Origin: Prunella strophiata
Taxonomy: Eukaryota > Chordata > Aves > Passeriformes > Prunellidae
Direction: 5' to 3'
NCBI GenBank assembly: GCA_036583965.1
Contig: JAZBQD010000014.1
Location: 63,828,395 to 63,892,394 of the forward strand
DNA length: 64,000 nt
Part shown: positions 12,901-25,957 of the stretch, in pieces
Layout: each line of letters begins with the position of its first letter
Numbering within the stretch: the stretch's first letter is position 1
Notes under the pieces: generated by a model
The model's input: only the letters and a program-made list of their open reading frames with translations
Database searches by the model: none
Told to the model about the DNA's origin: nothing
Translations under genes and position numbers: made by a program

Positions 12901-15900
12901 ATATCCTTGGAACAATAGATATGTGCAGCCTGCAGTGGGTGAAATGATACAGCCATCCTTTAAAGGATTAAAAATTGCAGCATTTTTGTTGATTTTTTAA
13001 ATGACAGCTAATTCTGTCTTTGATATGCAACGCCTGTGTTGGCAGCCTCTTGATGCTGACAGCATCTAGACTCAGTTCAGGAACTCCAGCTTAAATTTGA
13101 TGCTCCATCCAGACTTAGAGGCACCAGGCACTATGGTGATGTCTCTGCTGGTAAATAAAACAGGGCACAAGGCCTGCAGAGCAGTGGGTATTTAAATTAG
13201 AAATGCTAAGGTGAGTCATGCTTCTGAAATGCTCCCTTTGTCTCTCATGGATTTAAGTTCTAAATATAAATGTTCCTATATGATACCAGGAATAAGAAAG
13301 GGGATTCCCTCCTGGCTTTTGGTACCTCCTTTCCAAAATTAGTTACTTCCTTTAAATGTGACTGGCTAATAACATATTTGGCTAGTACTCAGCAATTTTC
13401 TCTGGATACTATCAGTGGTTTGTTTTTTTCTTTGAATTGCATATAAAACTTACTCACTGTTAGACCGAGACTTAAATTTAGCTATTTTCTCCAAAATTCA
13501 TAGCACAATTTGGGATTTAGTTTAATGACTTCATGCAACAAAGTGTTGAACCAAGACTAATTTTTTCAAGGAAATTTGTGCTCTGCTTTTTTATCTTCAT
13601 AGAATTATATTGTACTCTATTTATTTATAACACTGACTGAATGAATGACACATCTTTAATCATAGTGTCTTCAGTTCACAGCAGGGTTTTTTGTTTTGAT
13701 TATATTTTTGTTGGCTTTTTTCTTCCCAGCTTTTTTATTGATGCTGATCCTTCACAGATGCATTCAAAAGTACAACCAGACTATCCCATTGCTAAACTCT
13801 GATAGGAAAATAAAAGCTTTTATTGTTTTCTCACTTTTGAGAAAAACCTATATTGGATGAGTCAATTTCACTGTTTCCTTACAGATGTATGAACTGTGAT
13901 GCTTGAAATTTGGTCCAAGGTCATGTGAGGCACAGCCAAGTCTCACAGCCTAAAGGGTCACAAGGTCAGTCTGAGTCTCCATCCCGCTCAGCAGAAACCT
14001 GAAGACTCCTGGCTATCATTTAACTAAAACTTTGACATCTCTTCTGACTCAACCCCCAGTAACTACAGCTGAAGTATGAAGAGAAGCCCTTTGAGAATTG
14101 GTTTTGCTCTCCTTAGTCACCTTTTCTAAACCCTTATGAGTTCTCCTTGGAACACCAGGGGCACATGAGGTACAGGTTGAATGCCACTATACTAAAATGA
14201 ATCTTCGAGGTGAAAGCAAATCAAAACATGAACCAGTCTTGATTTAAAGAATCTGCTTTCATTTCTCAGTTATTAAAAAATCCCTGAAATATGGAGGATG
14301 CTGCTTGACTTCACTTTTTATAAAAGATACTTGAGAGATTAAAAAAATAAAAAAAAACTTTTCTAAAATTATATGCATTTTCTTCAGATTGCTAAAGAAA
14401 AGTCGTGCTTCCATGATTTCCAAAACAAAGGTGACAAAATTTTCTTTAGAAATTAGTCAGTTGAAGGTCTGTTCAGGCACTGTGCTGTTACTACATAGCA
14501 TGGTTAAAATGCATTCGGCCTGTGTGTGCTCTTGGTTTATATCAGCACATATATTCTCCAGCACTAAACACAGCTGTGAAGTAGTGAGTGAAGGAAGAAG
14601 GCTGTGTGGTAGTGAGAGCACTTCTCCATTTCCTAACCCAAAGCACATGTTTGCATTGAGCACTGGCTAACAGGCAACCACAGCTCCATCAGCCACTTCT
14701 TTCTTTCCCCATGCTTGTCAGGTTTTTTTTTTTAGGGATGTCTGAGAGATGTAACCTACTAAAGAAGCAACAAAGGAAAAAGAAAGAAAACAACAAAAAG
14801 TTTTCAAAAATTCAATACGAGAAAATGCGAGGATAGATTTCCATCTCACGCCCCAGTAAAGCTTATTGCCACAGGTCAAAGGTGCAGACATTTAAAATTG
14901 TGATTTTGAAGGGTGGTGACAATTTTGTATCTCTGTGTTTATCACTCATACATCTGGTTTATATCTGGGCATGGTTATAATTTGTTAGCATCTTGAAGTA
15001 TTTTTCTTTTCTTTATTATACTTTAGTACACTGTGTCTAGATGGATGTCCTGGCAGTTAATTGACATAACAGAAAGGATTGCAAATATTAACATAAGACA
15101 AAGCAATATATAAACTAATCCTAGGAATGTAAGGAAGTTGTCAAAGATTGTTAAAATGCAGGGTGAATAAAATGATAAATAGACCACAGGACACATTTAA
15201 TTTTGAGAATTACTTGATACTAGAAATTATATAATCAGCTACAAATAAACTGCAAAAATGGAGTTATATCAACAACTTCTTTCTTGTAAAGAATACTTAC
15301 ACTTTAGAGGCATCCACATGGCTGCTGTTAAGCTCAAAGATGGCAAAGAATGCATTATTGTTGAGTAAGGTTTATTTAGAGGGTACAGTAAAGACACTGT
15401 AAAGCTAAATTTAGTACCTAAATCCTTGAACATAACATAAACTCAACAAAAACTCAGTGTTGTTACACAGCAATCTGACTTAGTAATTGAGACATTGAAA
15501 TTATGAAATTGGCAAAAACAGTCTGTCTTTGAATTTGAAGACACTAAGTCTCATATCTAAACTTTCTGCTAAAGACTTTCTTGAGTAGAATATCTCTTTG
15601 TGTGCCCACTACACCTCTGAGTCACCAGCATTAGAACCAATAAAATAAACTTTAAGTGTTGGTATATGCCCAGTCCAAAATCTCAGGAAAAACTACATGG
15701 ATTTTTTTCCCTTATATACACTCACTATTCCTGTTTTTAAGAGCATGCAGTAACATTACTGTTTATGACACTTTTCTATTCACCTTGAATCCAGTGAATA
15801 TTAGAAAAACCAGATCTGGCAGGGAATTTAGTATTGATAAACCAGATAATATTCTGACATATGTTTCTGAAGTGATTCTAGATGGTTTTAAAAGTAGGGA

Positions 15901-18497
15901 AAATGCGTTCTAAAGATTTTATAGAAAAGACAAAAGCAAGTAAACTGAAATTCTGTTACCTAGAATAAAATGTTGTACAACTAAATACACTTTGTTATAG
16001 GTCATTCATATTTATTTATTCCATAGAAATTGACCTATTGAGTGCAATAACCAAAACGAAGTAATAAAAGTTTGTTCTCTTTTGGGATAGAATTCAGTTA
16101 TTATAATGAACTAATTTTTGATTAAATATGTCTTCCCATTACATCATGCAAGTTATTAAAAGGTCATGCAGCTTATCAAAAAAGACATATAATGTTGCTT
16201 TAAAATATAAACTATCATATCCGTGCAAAGATTTAAAAAAAAGTTGGAAATCCTTAGCTTTCTGGTAAGTAACAAAATATAACCAAACCCAGTGGCTTCT
16301 CATTAATCTGACCTAAACTCCACTTTCTCTCACAGTTAGAAACTTCAATATATTTTCCCCAGAAGAATTTATTGCTGTTTTGTCTATTCTCATTTCTAGA
16401 CTGGTATATAGCATACACAATCTTAAAACACAGTAAATTTTGAAAAGAGTATAGAACTCTTGCCTCTTATCAGAAAGCTGTCTGCATGTTAGGTTTTTTT
16501 CCCTTTCACTCACTGATACTGTATTGCCAGAAATGATGTCATGCTATTCATATCATATCTCACAATAACACTTTTCTAGAGTAAACCTTAATCTCCTAAA
16601 TCCAGTGTACAGTGGCTGTCCAAACAGACTAGATCTCTCTTTTCTTTTTTTTTTTTTTTTTTTAATAAAAGCCAGGTGATAAAGTAAGTGCTTCTGATAA
16701 ATGAGAACCCTACAGTTCTGTGGATCTAATCCTCCCATAGAGAGAAATATTTGACCAAGTATAATGTGTTTCTTATGAGGAAGGTATCTTTCACAAAGGA
16801 AACAAAGCATGGAATTTCTGTAACATTCCTTGCATAAATATTCTTATAAATATAATGCATATGGAAATAATAATAAAAAAAAACCAGCTACTTTCATCAC
16901 TCTTTTTGGCCCAGGAAACAATAAATAGGTAGAAATCCTGGCCAATTTTTTCAAAGCTTGATGTCTGAAGGCAGCCCTATAAATTGTATCTATGTGAAAG
17001 CAATTTTCAGAGGTACTGAGAATTCACAGTTCTCACTGATTCCCACATGGATATAGGTACTTATTTCTGGACACACAACTTTGAAATTTTTTGGCATGTA
17101 ATTCAGCTATATAAACTCAGATTTCACCCAATAAAAACATGAATGAGATTTATCATTGATTCTCCTGATATTTACTGTCTCTATCTAGCTACTAGTATGG
17201 TCCCATTAGTGCAGGTTTTGAGCACCACCCAAGATTTAAAAATTAAAACCCATAAATCTCTCTTTCTTATTTCCTGTCTTTCCAGTCTAGAGAACATGGT
17301 TTGATTCATTTGTTTGGCTTTTTTCTTTTCTATTAATTTTTTTTTTTTAATTCTGCTTGAATAAAAACTCAAGGAAAAAAAAAGAAAATATGCTCTTTCT
17401 GAATAATTTAGAGAAACCCAAACTAGTTTTTAAACAAGCTGGAGGCTGCTATGCACTCCTGAGGAGCAAAGCTCATACCTCTGAGTTGCATCCTGCTGTG
17501 GCCACGCTGTCTCATGCATGAATTGGTTCCTTTACAGCTACCTTGGGCTAATCTTCCTCTCCAGTGTGGCCTGTGGAATAGACAAGCCATAAATTAAGTA
17601 GGGGAATTTCACTGTTTGTTCCAAAAGTGAGGAGGCCTGCAGCCGTGCTCTCTCAGGGGTGAGCTGCACACACACATCTTCTCTCCCAGGCTGCTCATGC
17701 CTGGACCAGATCCACTCAGCACTGAGCCACATCCATGGCTCCAGGCTGCCCACTCCACACCTTGCTCATCATCTTTCATGGTATTTCTCATGCTGGGAGG
17801 CAGACAGGGATTAGGAATTTTTCCATAAACCCCAAAGGAGTGTCCTGTAGCTAGGCAGAATGCTGAGGTGAAGCAGCATCCCTTGCTACAACCTGTCTCT
17901 TTCATCATCAGGGAGTTTTCCCATGTTCCTTTGGACATTTCTTCAGTCTCTTCTTGCCTTTTTTCCTCCAGAGATTATAGTCTCTACTTTGGAAAAGTGC
18001 AGACATTCACAGGTACCTTATATCCAATTAATTTTCTGTGAAAATGATATCAATTAATCAAATCAACAAATCAACCATTGGTTTGTATGTGTACATGAAA
18101 ACCTCACGAGGGAGGTCCTAAATATGCCCCTGTGATCAGCATGGTCAGAGAAGAAAATCTTGGTGTTGTGTTCAGGATAGCAGGTTGCTAAGCAGAGCCT
18201 GCTGTTGTGCTTCAAACAAATCTTGGCTTTCTTGGTTTAAGAAACTTCATTCCTGAAAATGGAGAAATGCATTAGTCAATGTCCATGAGGGGATGATTTC
18301 TGCACCAACAGTAGAAGGTGTGTGTTCTGGTAGAGGAGACAGGCAGATGGAAAATGTCTTTTTCAGGCATTCTGTAGCACTGACAGCAAGGACTCACACT
18401 TTGTTACCAACTTCATCATGAGTCAGTTCTTCAGATAGGACTGGGGAACTTCATGGAATACTATTTCTCCCCAAGTGTTGCTCCTTCTCCTTCCTCC
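9991..18497. other. Intergenic, AT-rich
   Basis: No gene is recognised. It holds an A run at 10198-10218, an 11-bp-arm hairpin at 12432-12456, a MIR-type fossil at 13875-13990, T runs near 16650 and 17339, and GC-richer unassigned patches at about 11500-11700 and 17440-17940. The overlapping minus frames at 17538-17938 lack any domain I know. Confidence 0.65.
13875..13990 (-). mobile_element. MIR/L2-type fossil
   Basis: Blocks CTGTTTCCTTACAGATGTAT, CCAAGGTCATGTGAGGCACA and GCCAAGTCTCACAGCC match, in order, the reverse complement of the MIR core (TTTTACAGATGAGGAAACTGAGGC...CCAAGGTCACACAG). The copy has small insertions relative to the pattern. Assignment rests on the CCAAGGTCA-x-x-x-GAG core and the preceding ACAGATG. 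Confidence 0.5.
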
Positions 18498-18688
18498 AGA
18501 AGGGTAGAAGAGAAGGGGAAGCAAGGGAAGGAAGGAAGAAAAGTAGGGAAGGGAAGGGAAGGAGGAAGAATCCTTCCTTCCTTCCTTTCCTTCCTTCCTT
18601 CCTTCCTTAATCCTTCTTCCTTCCCTTCCTTCCTTCCTTCCTTCCTCTTCCTTCCTTCCTTCCTTTCCTTCCCCCCTCCCTCTCTTTT
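18498..18688. repeat. (GGAA)n purine block joined to (TTCC)n pyrimidine block
   Basis: From 18498 to 18570 the plus strand is nearly all purine with GGAA and GGGAA units. From 18571 to 18688 it switches to nearly pure pyrimidine with TTCC units, broken by AA at 18609-18610. The two halves are reverse complements in type, so a long hairpin or triplex form is possible. The frames read through it on both strands are repeat artefacts. Confidence 0.95.
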
Positions 18689-21600
18689 AAACATCACTTT
18701 ATCTGCCTCTGAGGAAGGTGGAGTTGCAGTTTCAATCTGATGCAGAGCTGAGCCAATGGTGCACTGCTGGGTAAGTGGCAATTCCACATTCCTGCACAAG
18801 GTTTGTAGAGATGCTGAACAGTACAGAGAATGTTAATGACATCTCCAGGAGAGGGAAAATCTTCAGGGGAGACTGACAGTGGAGAAATGTTGGTGGTGCA
18901 ACACCTCAGATACTTCATGACAGAAAACAAACTAGTTCAAAGTTTGCTGCAATTTTTGCTCATCTCTGATTATCAGGCAGACATCACTAGCATACTTAAA
19001 AGGAAATAGAAATTATGATGTTTCTCCATGTCAATGCACTGGAATCTTCATGTGTTCTAGCAAACCTACACTTTTTAGACATTGATAACAAAATAATAGA
19101 GAAAAGGATGCACAGCTCAGAATTTACTATCACATGTGTAGCCATGGCTTGCAGAAGGTTTGTTAAGTAGTTCAACAGACATATTTTGTACTGTTTTTCA
19201 ATAGTCATAAGATGAAGAAAATATGCTATAATTAGCTTGTCTCTGAACTGATTTTACACCAATTTTTAGTAATGGGTAGAATTTTAGCAGCAATATTTAA
19301 GTAAGAAAAGTACCAAAAAGCCCTTTGCAAATCAATGAGAATATCTACTATTTTTACTAGAAAAGTCAAAACAAAATATAGATAGGAAAATGAAAGGAGA
19401 AAACATTTTATTTAAATGTTGAAAAATTAAATCTAGAGACTTGCACCACTGCAGCCATTAAGCATGTCCATGACACTGTATTAATTTTCTGCCCTGTGAG
19501 GACAAGAGACCTTGGCTAGATCTCATGGACATCAGCACTCCCACACCTGGTTGTTAATTGCAATACTGAGGTGTTTATGCAGCCACAGCCATGAGCAAGT
19601 CAAGAATCTCAAGAGAAAAAAATCCCCAAGAGCAGTAACATTATTTTCTGAATTTTCCCTACATTGCATGTGAAGCTTGAGGCAGAGTCAAGAATTTTTA
19701 TCTCAGTCAATACATCTGTTTGCTACCTAAATAATTTTTTTTCCTTAAAATCCATAAGTGTTTCTGAAATATACTCTCCATGGGATAATCAAGATACTTT
19801 CAATGGAATTACACAACCTGCTACATAATGCAAGTACCTGATGGATACTGTATAGTAAAATCTTCTCTATCTCATATTTTGCCATATTTTAAGCTGTTTA
19901 AGTATTGCCTGGTATCAGAAGTTGGATTCATTCCACATAAATTTCCACAAACTATTTCTCTCTTTTCCTATATTTATTTTTTTAGCCAGCCTAGAAATTT
20001 ATAATATTTTCCTATCCATGGGACTTAGGCCAGCACTGGACAATATTTCATCACAATAGCAGATCATGAAAAATAATGGTTGTGTCAATGTTTGGAAATG
20101 GCACATTTGAAAGTGAAGTCATTATTTATAGGATCAAAAGGTGTCCATATACAATGATCTCAGAGTTAGAATGCAAATTAAATAGGTATGGGGTGATTTT
20201 CTCTGATGTGATGCCCTGGAGCTCAGAGAGGATAAAGCAAGCCTCTTGCCTCCTGTTTGAAATACTTCTAAGTAAAATCATGGGCAGTCAAGATGCCAAT
20301 TTAAAAATTTTCTCCATTTAGTTAGACTTGTCCTTGAGCCATGCATTATCCTGGAGTATGCTTTTGAAGATCTTAATGGTCTAACTGGCAGAGGACCACA
20401 ATACATTATACCTGTATCTTCAAACACCTATCTCATTTCAACAAGCTAGGGGAGACAATTAGAATAAATATTTTACTGAAAATGTTCTAAGCTAAATAGC
20501 TGGCTCTGCACTATTCTTTCTATTTATAGCTTCCTAATGAACATTAAGACTGTGCTGAAAGAATTCTAACAGATGGATCACAAGTTCTGTACATAATTTA
20601 CATTAGCATACTTAAGTTGTTCACAGCAAAGCAAAGATTTCATAAAATGAAAGTGGTTTTTTGATTTCTCATATGAATTTATTGTATTGTGGTAAACAGT
20701 CTTCCAGTTCTTGTGATTTTACTTCGTTTCTCATTATAATTGTTGGTCAGTCAATTTGGCTGCTCCTAAAACAGAGGTATGCAATTAACTCACTTTTCAC
20801 TGAGAAGGAAATAGAGAAAAAGCAGAGATAATTTTCCCTCCTTCTTGATCAGAAACAAACATCAAAGACTCAAAAATCAGGTAACACATTTATGTATACC
20901 TTGAAAAATTATTGCAAAAGTAATATTATTGTTAAAAAGATTTCAAAATCCTGAAGATCTAAGAACATTTCATGCTTACACTGAGGATGGGAAAGATTGT
21001 AGAGTACTAGAGCACTATTAAAAATATCATATTCATGTCTTTAGGGAGTCTGAGTATGTGCCAAGCAGAGGAGACCACACAAAGTCTGTAATTACTGTCT
21101 TGTCTCTGGCAACTCTGATTTTTTTTTAATTTGCCAGCCATCATATACATTTCTGGGGAAATATCCAACATAGAGGTAATTTTGTGGATCTGACTGGAAA
21201 AAAAAAAAAGAACCCATGAAGGCAGAAAAATAGTAAATCAACTACCATTTTAATTCCAGAAACTTCTAATTGTAACCATGACTCACTGTAATTAGCAGCC
21301 TTTTCCTTAGATGTGTGAATGGCCTCCAGGCAAGAAGAGGGATTCCCTGTTCACTGAATCATCACACAGTGTACTCAGTGTAAGGCTTAAGAAAACCCCA
21401 GTGCATTCCCCTAGCACAGAATTCCCTGATTCCTTCTGAAAATAGATGTTTACAACGAAGCAGATGAGTTAGTCCTCTAAAAGAGCAGATTTCTCTCCTC
21501 TCACATGACCTTGACACAAGAGGAGTGATTGAGGAGGAGCTGTGGGTGTCTGTAGTAGATGAGACTGATCCTGCTCTGGGTAGCAAAGTCCACTTGTGAG

Positions 21601-21812
21601 CAAGACAGACCTCTCTCAGAAAAAAACAAACAAAAACAAACAAACAAACAAAACCAAACCACTAGAAAAAAACCCAGAATACTGTTTTTGGGTAATAATG
21701 CTGCTTCTGGTATTTGAGTTAACACCAATAAAGCTGAGCTGGTCTACACTGCCTGTTTACATCATGGATTGTTTTTATCATTTCTGTAGGTCAAAACCAA
21801 AAAGGGATAGGT
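18689..21812. other. Intergenic, AT-rich
   Basis: Nothing gene-like is recognised. A small (AAAC)n tract lies near 21623-21655. Frames such as 21362-21643 are read through it and are not supported. Confidence 0.65.
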
Positions 21813-22105
21813 CTTTTCTCTCAGGTAAAACCTGACAGGACAAGAGGAAATTGCCTCAGGTAGCAGTAATGGGAGGTTTAGAGTGAATATTAGGAAAAAT
21901 TTCTTCACAGAGAAGGTGATCAGTCATTGGAAGAGACTGGCCAGGGAGTGATGGAATCACCCTCCCTGGAAGTGCTATAAAAAACATGTAGGATGTGGTA
22001 CTTGGAGATATGATTCAGTGGTGGACCTGGCAGTGCTGGGTTAATGGTTGTGCTCAATGTACTCAGAGGTGCTTTTCAAGCTTAATGATTTTATGATTCT
22101 GTGAA
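21813..22105 (+). mobile_element. CR1 LINE 3' end fragment
   Basis: Plus-strand sequence follows the CR1 3' region: GACAGGACAAGAGG, then a stretch like TATTAGGAAAAATTTCTTC, then CCCTCCCTGGAAGTGCT, and finally a tail TTTTATGATTCTGTG, the CR1 terminal octamer repeat. The middle is diverged and carries small gaps, and the usual GGTCC-TTCCAACCC box before the tail is eroded. About 290 bp remain, with no coding capacity. Left end is approximate. Confidence 0.85.
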
Positions 22106-25100
22106 AGTGAAGAATCAGCCTCAACCTGTCAGTTGTACATGTAATTTCCCAGCAGCACATGGCATTCTAAATTCTAAAGGAGCCAGAGATTTAGTGGTTT
22201 CTCATGCAACTTTACACCTTGGAAACTCAAGATATTTTTAACAAGATGCTAGTATTTTCAAATAGCTGTTTCATATCAAACACCTATCATTTCCATCTTG
22301 GCCTTAGTTCTTTCAAACAGATTGTGAAATAGAAATAGAGAATAAGTTTCATGCCAGCTAAAATGGCTGTTGACATAGAATAACTCAGGAATGTGCTTTT
22401 GGCCTCCATTTTATAGTGCAAATGTGTGATTCATTTTGACAATCTAAGTAATCCTTTCATGATCTTAATTTTTTTTTCCTTTATGAGACTGATCATCTTC
22501 TCACTTGTTTTGATCAAAAGCCTAAAAGGTATGTTCTTTATTTGTTTTAGGCAGTTTGACCATCCTGTCTAGTGGCCTGGGAAAAAAGAAGGAAAAGCCT
22601 AACAGTGCAGGGAACAGACAGATGGTTACAGTTTCCTGACAAATTATTTATTTGAATTCTTAAACACTCAGCTCTTACTTATAACTTCTTCACTTCAGTT
22701 TTAAGAGTCCATTTATCAACAAGAATGATCACATATTGACCATACCAGGACTCAAAAGCAAATGTATTCATTTGTTCACTATACGGAAATGAGTTAGTGA
22801 CAAGTGAACTGATTCAGACAAAACACCCAAACTGAGGCTCCAGTCCAGCATTTGAACTCTAACAAAAAGCTTCTCTATATTCTTTCTTTCTGCTTTTTTC
22901 TAAACCTTGGTTGTAGCCCCTTACTTGATATCACATTCCCTCATGGGGATTTTTCCTTTCAGAAAACTGATTTAAAAAATTTTTGAAAATCTAAAGCTTT
23001 TTTATATATATTTATTTACACATACCAAGGAAGACCAATTTTTATCAAATGTGGTATTTTCAATAGGAAAATCGTTCAACATAAAATGATTTTTCATTTA
23101 ATGAGAAATTTTGCCACTGGACTTGAGGAAAAAAGTGGTGATCACTGGCTTAAAAGTTTGCAAACTTTTTTTTTATAAGAGGAATTGACTTTTCACAAAC
23201 AAAAATAAATTTTAACTGTTAAGAGCAGTTTGAAAATGTCTGCTCCCTCCCTGCTCTCTGGTAAGTGACATCTTTGCACTCAACAAGTCCAGCAATGCTA
23301 ACTGGTCCCCTCCTTGCCCTGGTACTCACAACGAGTCTGTGCCTCAATCAATAGCCAGATATTTCAGCTGAAAATAGTAAAAGCTGAACCTTAAACTACC
23401 TAAACAGGTAGGTTTCTTTATTATTTATTCTGCAGTTTAACATGACCAAATCTCTCAGCCTCTTGGTGTGAAAACTTTTTTTTAGAGGTAACATTTTATC
23501 TCTGCATTTATCTGCACTGGTATCCTAATTTTGAATGAAATATAGTTTACCAGGCAACATTCCACTAGAGAACTGACACACAGATTTGTCATATTTTCCT
23601 TGCCTGATTTCTCTTCCAGTACAGTGAAGTTTTGCTGCTTTTTGCAGACATATGGTTCAGTGTTTATTCTGTAAGTATATCCAAGACCCATTCGGACCTT
23701 CAGCTTGTATTTTATCTCATTAGACAGTGATTGCAAATACACCAAATTCTCAAGCTACACAAATGGAATATCTTTTGTCTCCCAATGGAAACATTTGGGG
23801 GTCCAAGCTGGAAGCAATCTTTCCTAAATGTGATGTTAGATGAGTGAATGTGTGTGTGCTGTCCTAGGCTGCTGTCTATCATAGGATGTGAGCTGTAGTC
23901 CCTTTGTTCCCCAGTGCCTCCATGAAATCTGCAGTAGCATGAAACAGATGAAGGAGATTTCGATTGAGGGGCAAAAAAAGGTGCTTCTCCCTCAACTCTG
24001 TGCTCAGCACATTCACTCTGAGTGTGCCAGTATCTTAAAAGCAAGGTTCTTCACATGAAAAATTTGTCTCACATAGCGATGGCCATAGCAGTGAAAATTA
24101 AAGGCTTGTCAAAGACATCCAAATCCTCTCAGCCTAGTAACAAAAATATCCTTTATTGATTCTGTGGGTAACCAGCATTTCAGTGACACAGGACCCTAGC
24201 TGCAGAATCAATATTTAGAACATGATGAATGTGCACCAAACTAAGAAAACACACCCATCAGCCCCGCATCTGAAGGTCTTCTCTAATGGAAAAAATAACC
24301 AAGTGATGTAAACAGAAAGGGCAAACCAAGTGACAATCTACAGGACCACCCATCTGGGCCAGGCAGTGTGTTCCAGGGTTATCTGGCTGCTTCCTTTGTG
24401 CTGGTTCACACAGTGACTATTGCTCTGAGTTTTGTTGACAGTGACCACAGCACTTTCTTTCAATGTAAACATTCCCAAGTTCCAAGACACAGCTCTCAGT
24501 GAGTTTGCTAGAAAAGCCCATATCCTCAAAGGTGGCTTAACTATTGCATTTCTACAACACAACCTTCCTTTGGAGTTTCTGTCAGCAGAGTATGTGCAGT
24601 AGACTCAGGTTGTGCAATCACAGATATTTGCACTACATTTCTATATTATACTTTTAGAAAATTACTTTTAAATCAGTTCTACAGCTTTTTGATGACAATT
24701 AAAAAAGGTATCCCCTGTCCACTCAAACCAAGAAAACAGCAAAAGTTACATGCTGCCAATGTAGAATAGGAACATCCCTGTAAGCAAAAATAAACACAAC
24801 AAAATATTTAATTGAACATAAAAAAACCTTTCTAATCCTCTTTATGGAATATAGGGCTTTGAAATAGAATGATCAGAGGACTTATCAGAGGATAATTTCT
24901 TTTTATTATGAACAACCAAAAATTCAACCATATGAGTCAGACTTTTCTTCACAAGTACTACTATGCTCCAGTACCAGACTTCATGGTTTCAGTGGCCTAC
25001 TTTTAGAGAAAAAAATTACTCAGCATGTCTCACAAGCCCTAAATAATGCAAAGAGCTCTTGCATCTCCTGCTTTTAGGTATTTGCTCTCTTCCCTAATTT

Positions 25101-25925
25101 CAAGTGCTGGCTGCAAGCTGCTGGTGAACACCTGAGCTGTCCATAGCAGATAGATATGTTACCAGCCAAATGCCTCATTCCTTCCTTGAAACTGTTGAAT
25201 TATTACCTTTACTTCCACCATCTGGAGTTCCAAGAAAAGTGCTAGAGGATAGTGATTGAAAGCTCCAACAACCTATTTAATTATTAAAAAGCACAATAAT
25301 AAGGGTCTTGGGGCAGATAACTGCCCCTTTTTTACCAGTTTGGGAAAGTCCTGCTTTAACAGGCTCCCAAACTGCTCTGTTACTGACTATAGAGGGATGG
25401 CCAATAAATGGTTTTACTGATCACTGGTTGAGAGCTGAGCTGTACAATTATTCCTGCTTCTCCTGAGGCAAGCACACAAGGGAGGGATCAGCAATACACC
25501 AGGAGCCAAAGGAACGCCCTTCTCTTTTTGAGAATGATATCCATCTCCGACAGCAAATATAAAAGCAGTTGAAGCAAGATTTCATGGGCCTCAATTCCCA
25601 CAGCTTTTTCTGGGCATCAGATTTGATCACCATTGTAAAGCATTCTATGTGAGTAGCTTGGACATTGTAAAAAGCAAAAAAAAAAAAAAAAAAAAAGAAA
25701 AAAGAAAAAAGAAAAAAAATCCCCAACCCCTTACTTCTGTTGTTTAATTTAGAAAGTGGAATGAATCAGTTTTGTGGATGACATTTTGATGTGAAACAGA
25801 AAACTTTTAAATCAGTTTTCCACTAAGTAAAGACAGGATCCTACTCCTCTTTGTTGAGTTATTGCACAATTCTTTTACCCTGATCTATGTATTGTGACTC
25901 CATTTATTTTCAATTACTAGAAGAG

Positions 25926-25957
25926 AATAGTAATACTATTAAATAGTAATACTATTA
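25926..25957. repeat. Tandem repeat, 16-bp unit x2
   Basis: AATAGTAATACTATTA is repeated head to tail (period 16). Each unit is itself close to palindromic (AATAGTA / TACTATT). Confidence 0.85.

Noticed and set aside
18453..18799. Pro/Ser/Phe-rich and Glu/Lys/Gly-rich frames on both strands
   Set aside because: They read through the (GGAA)/(TTCC) repeat.
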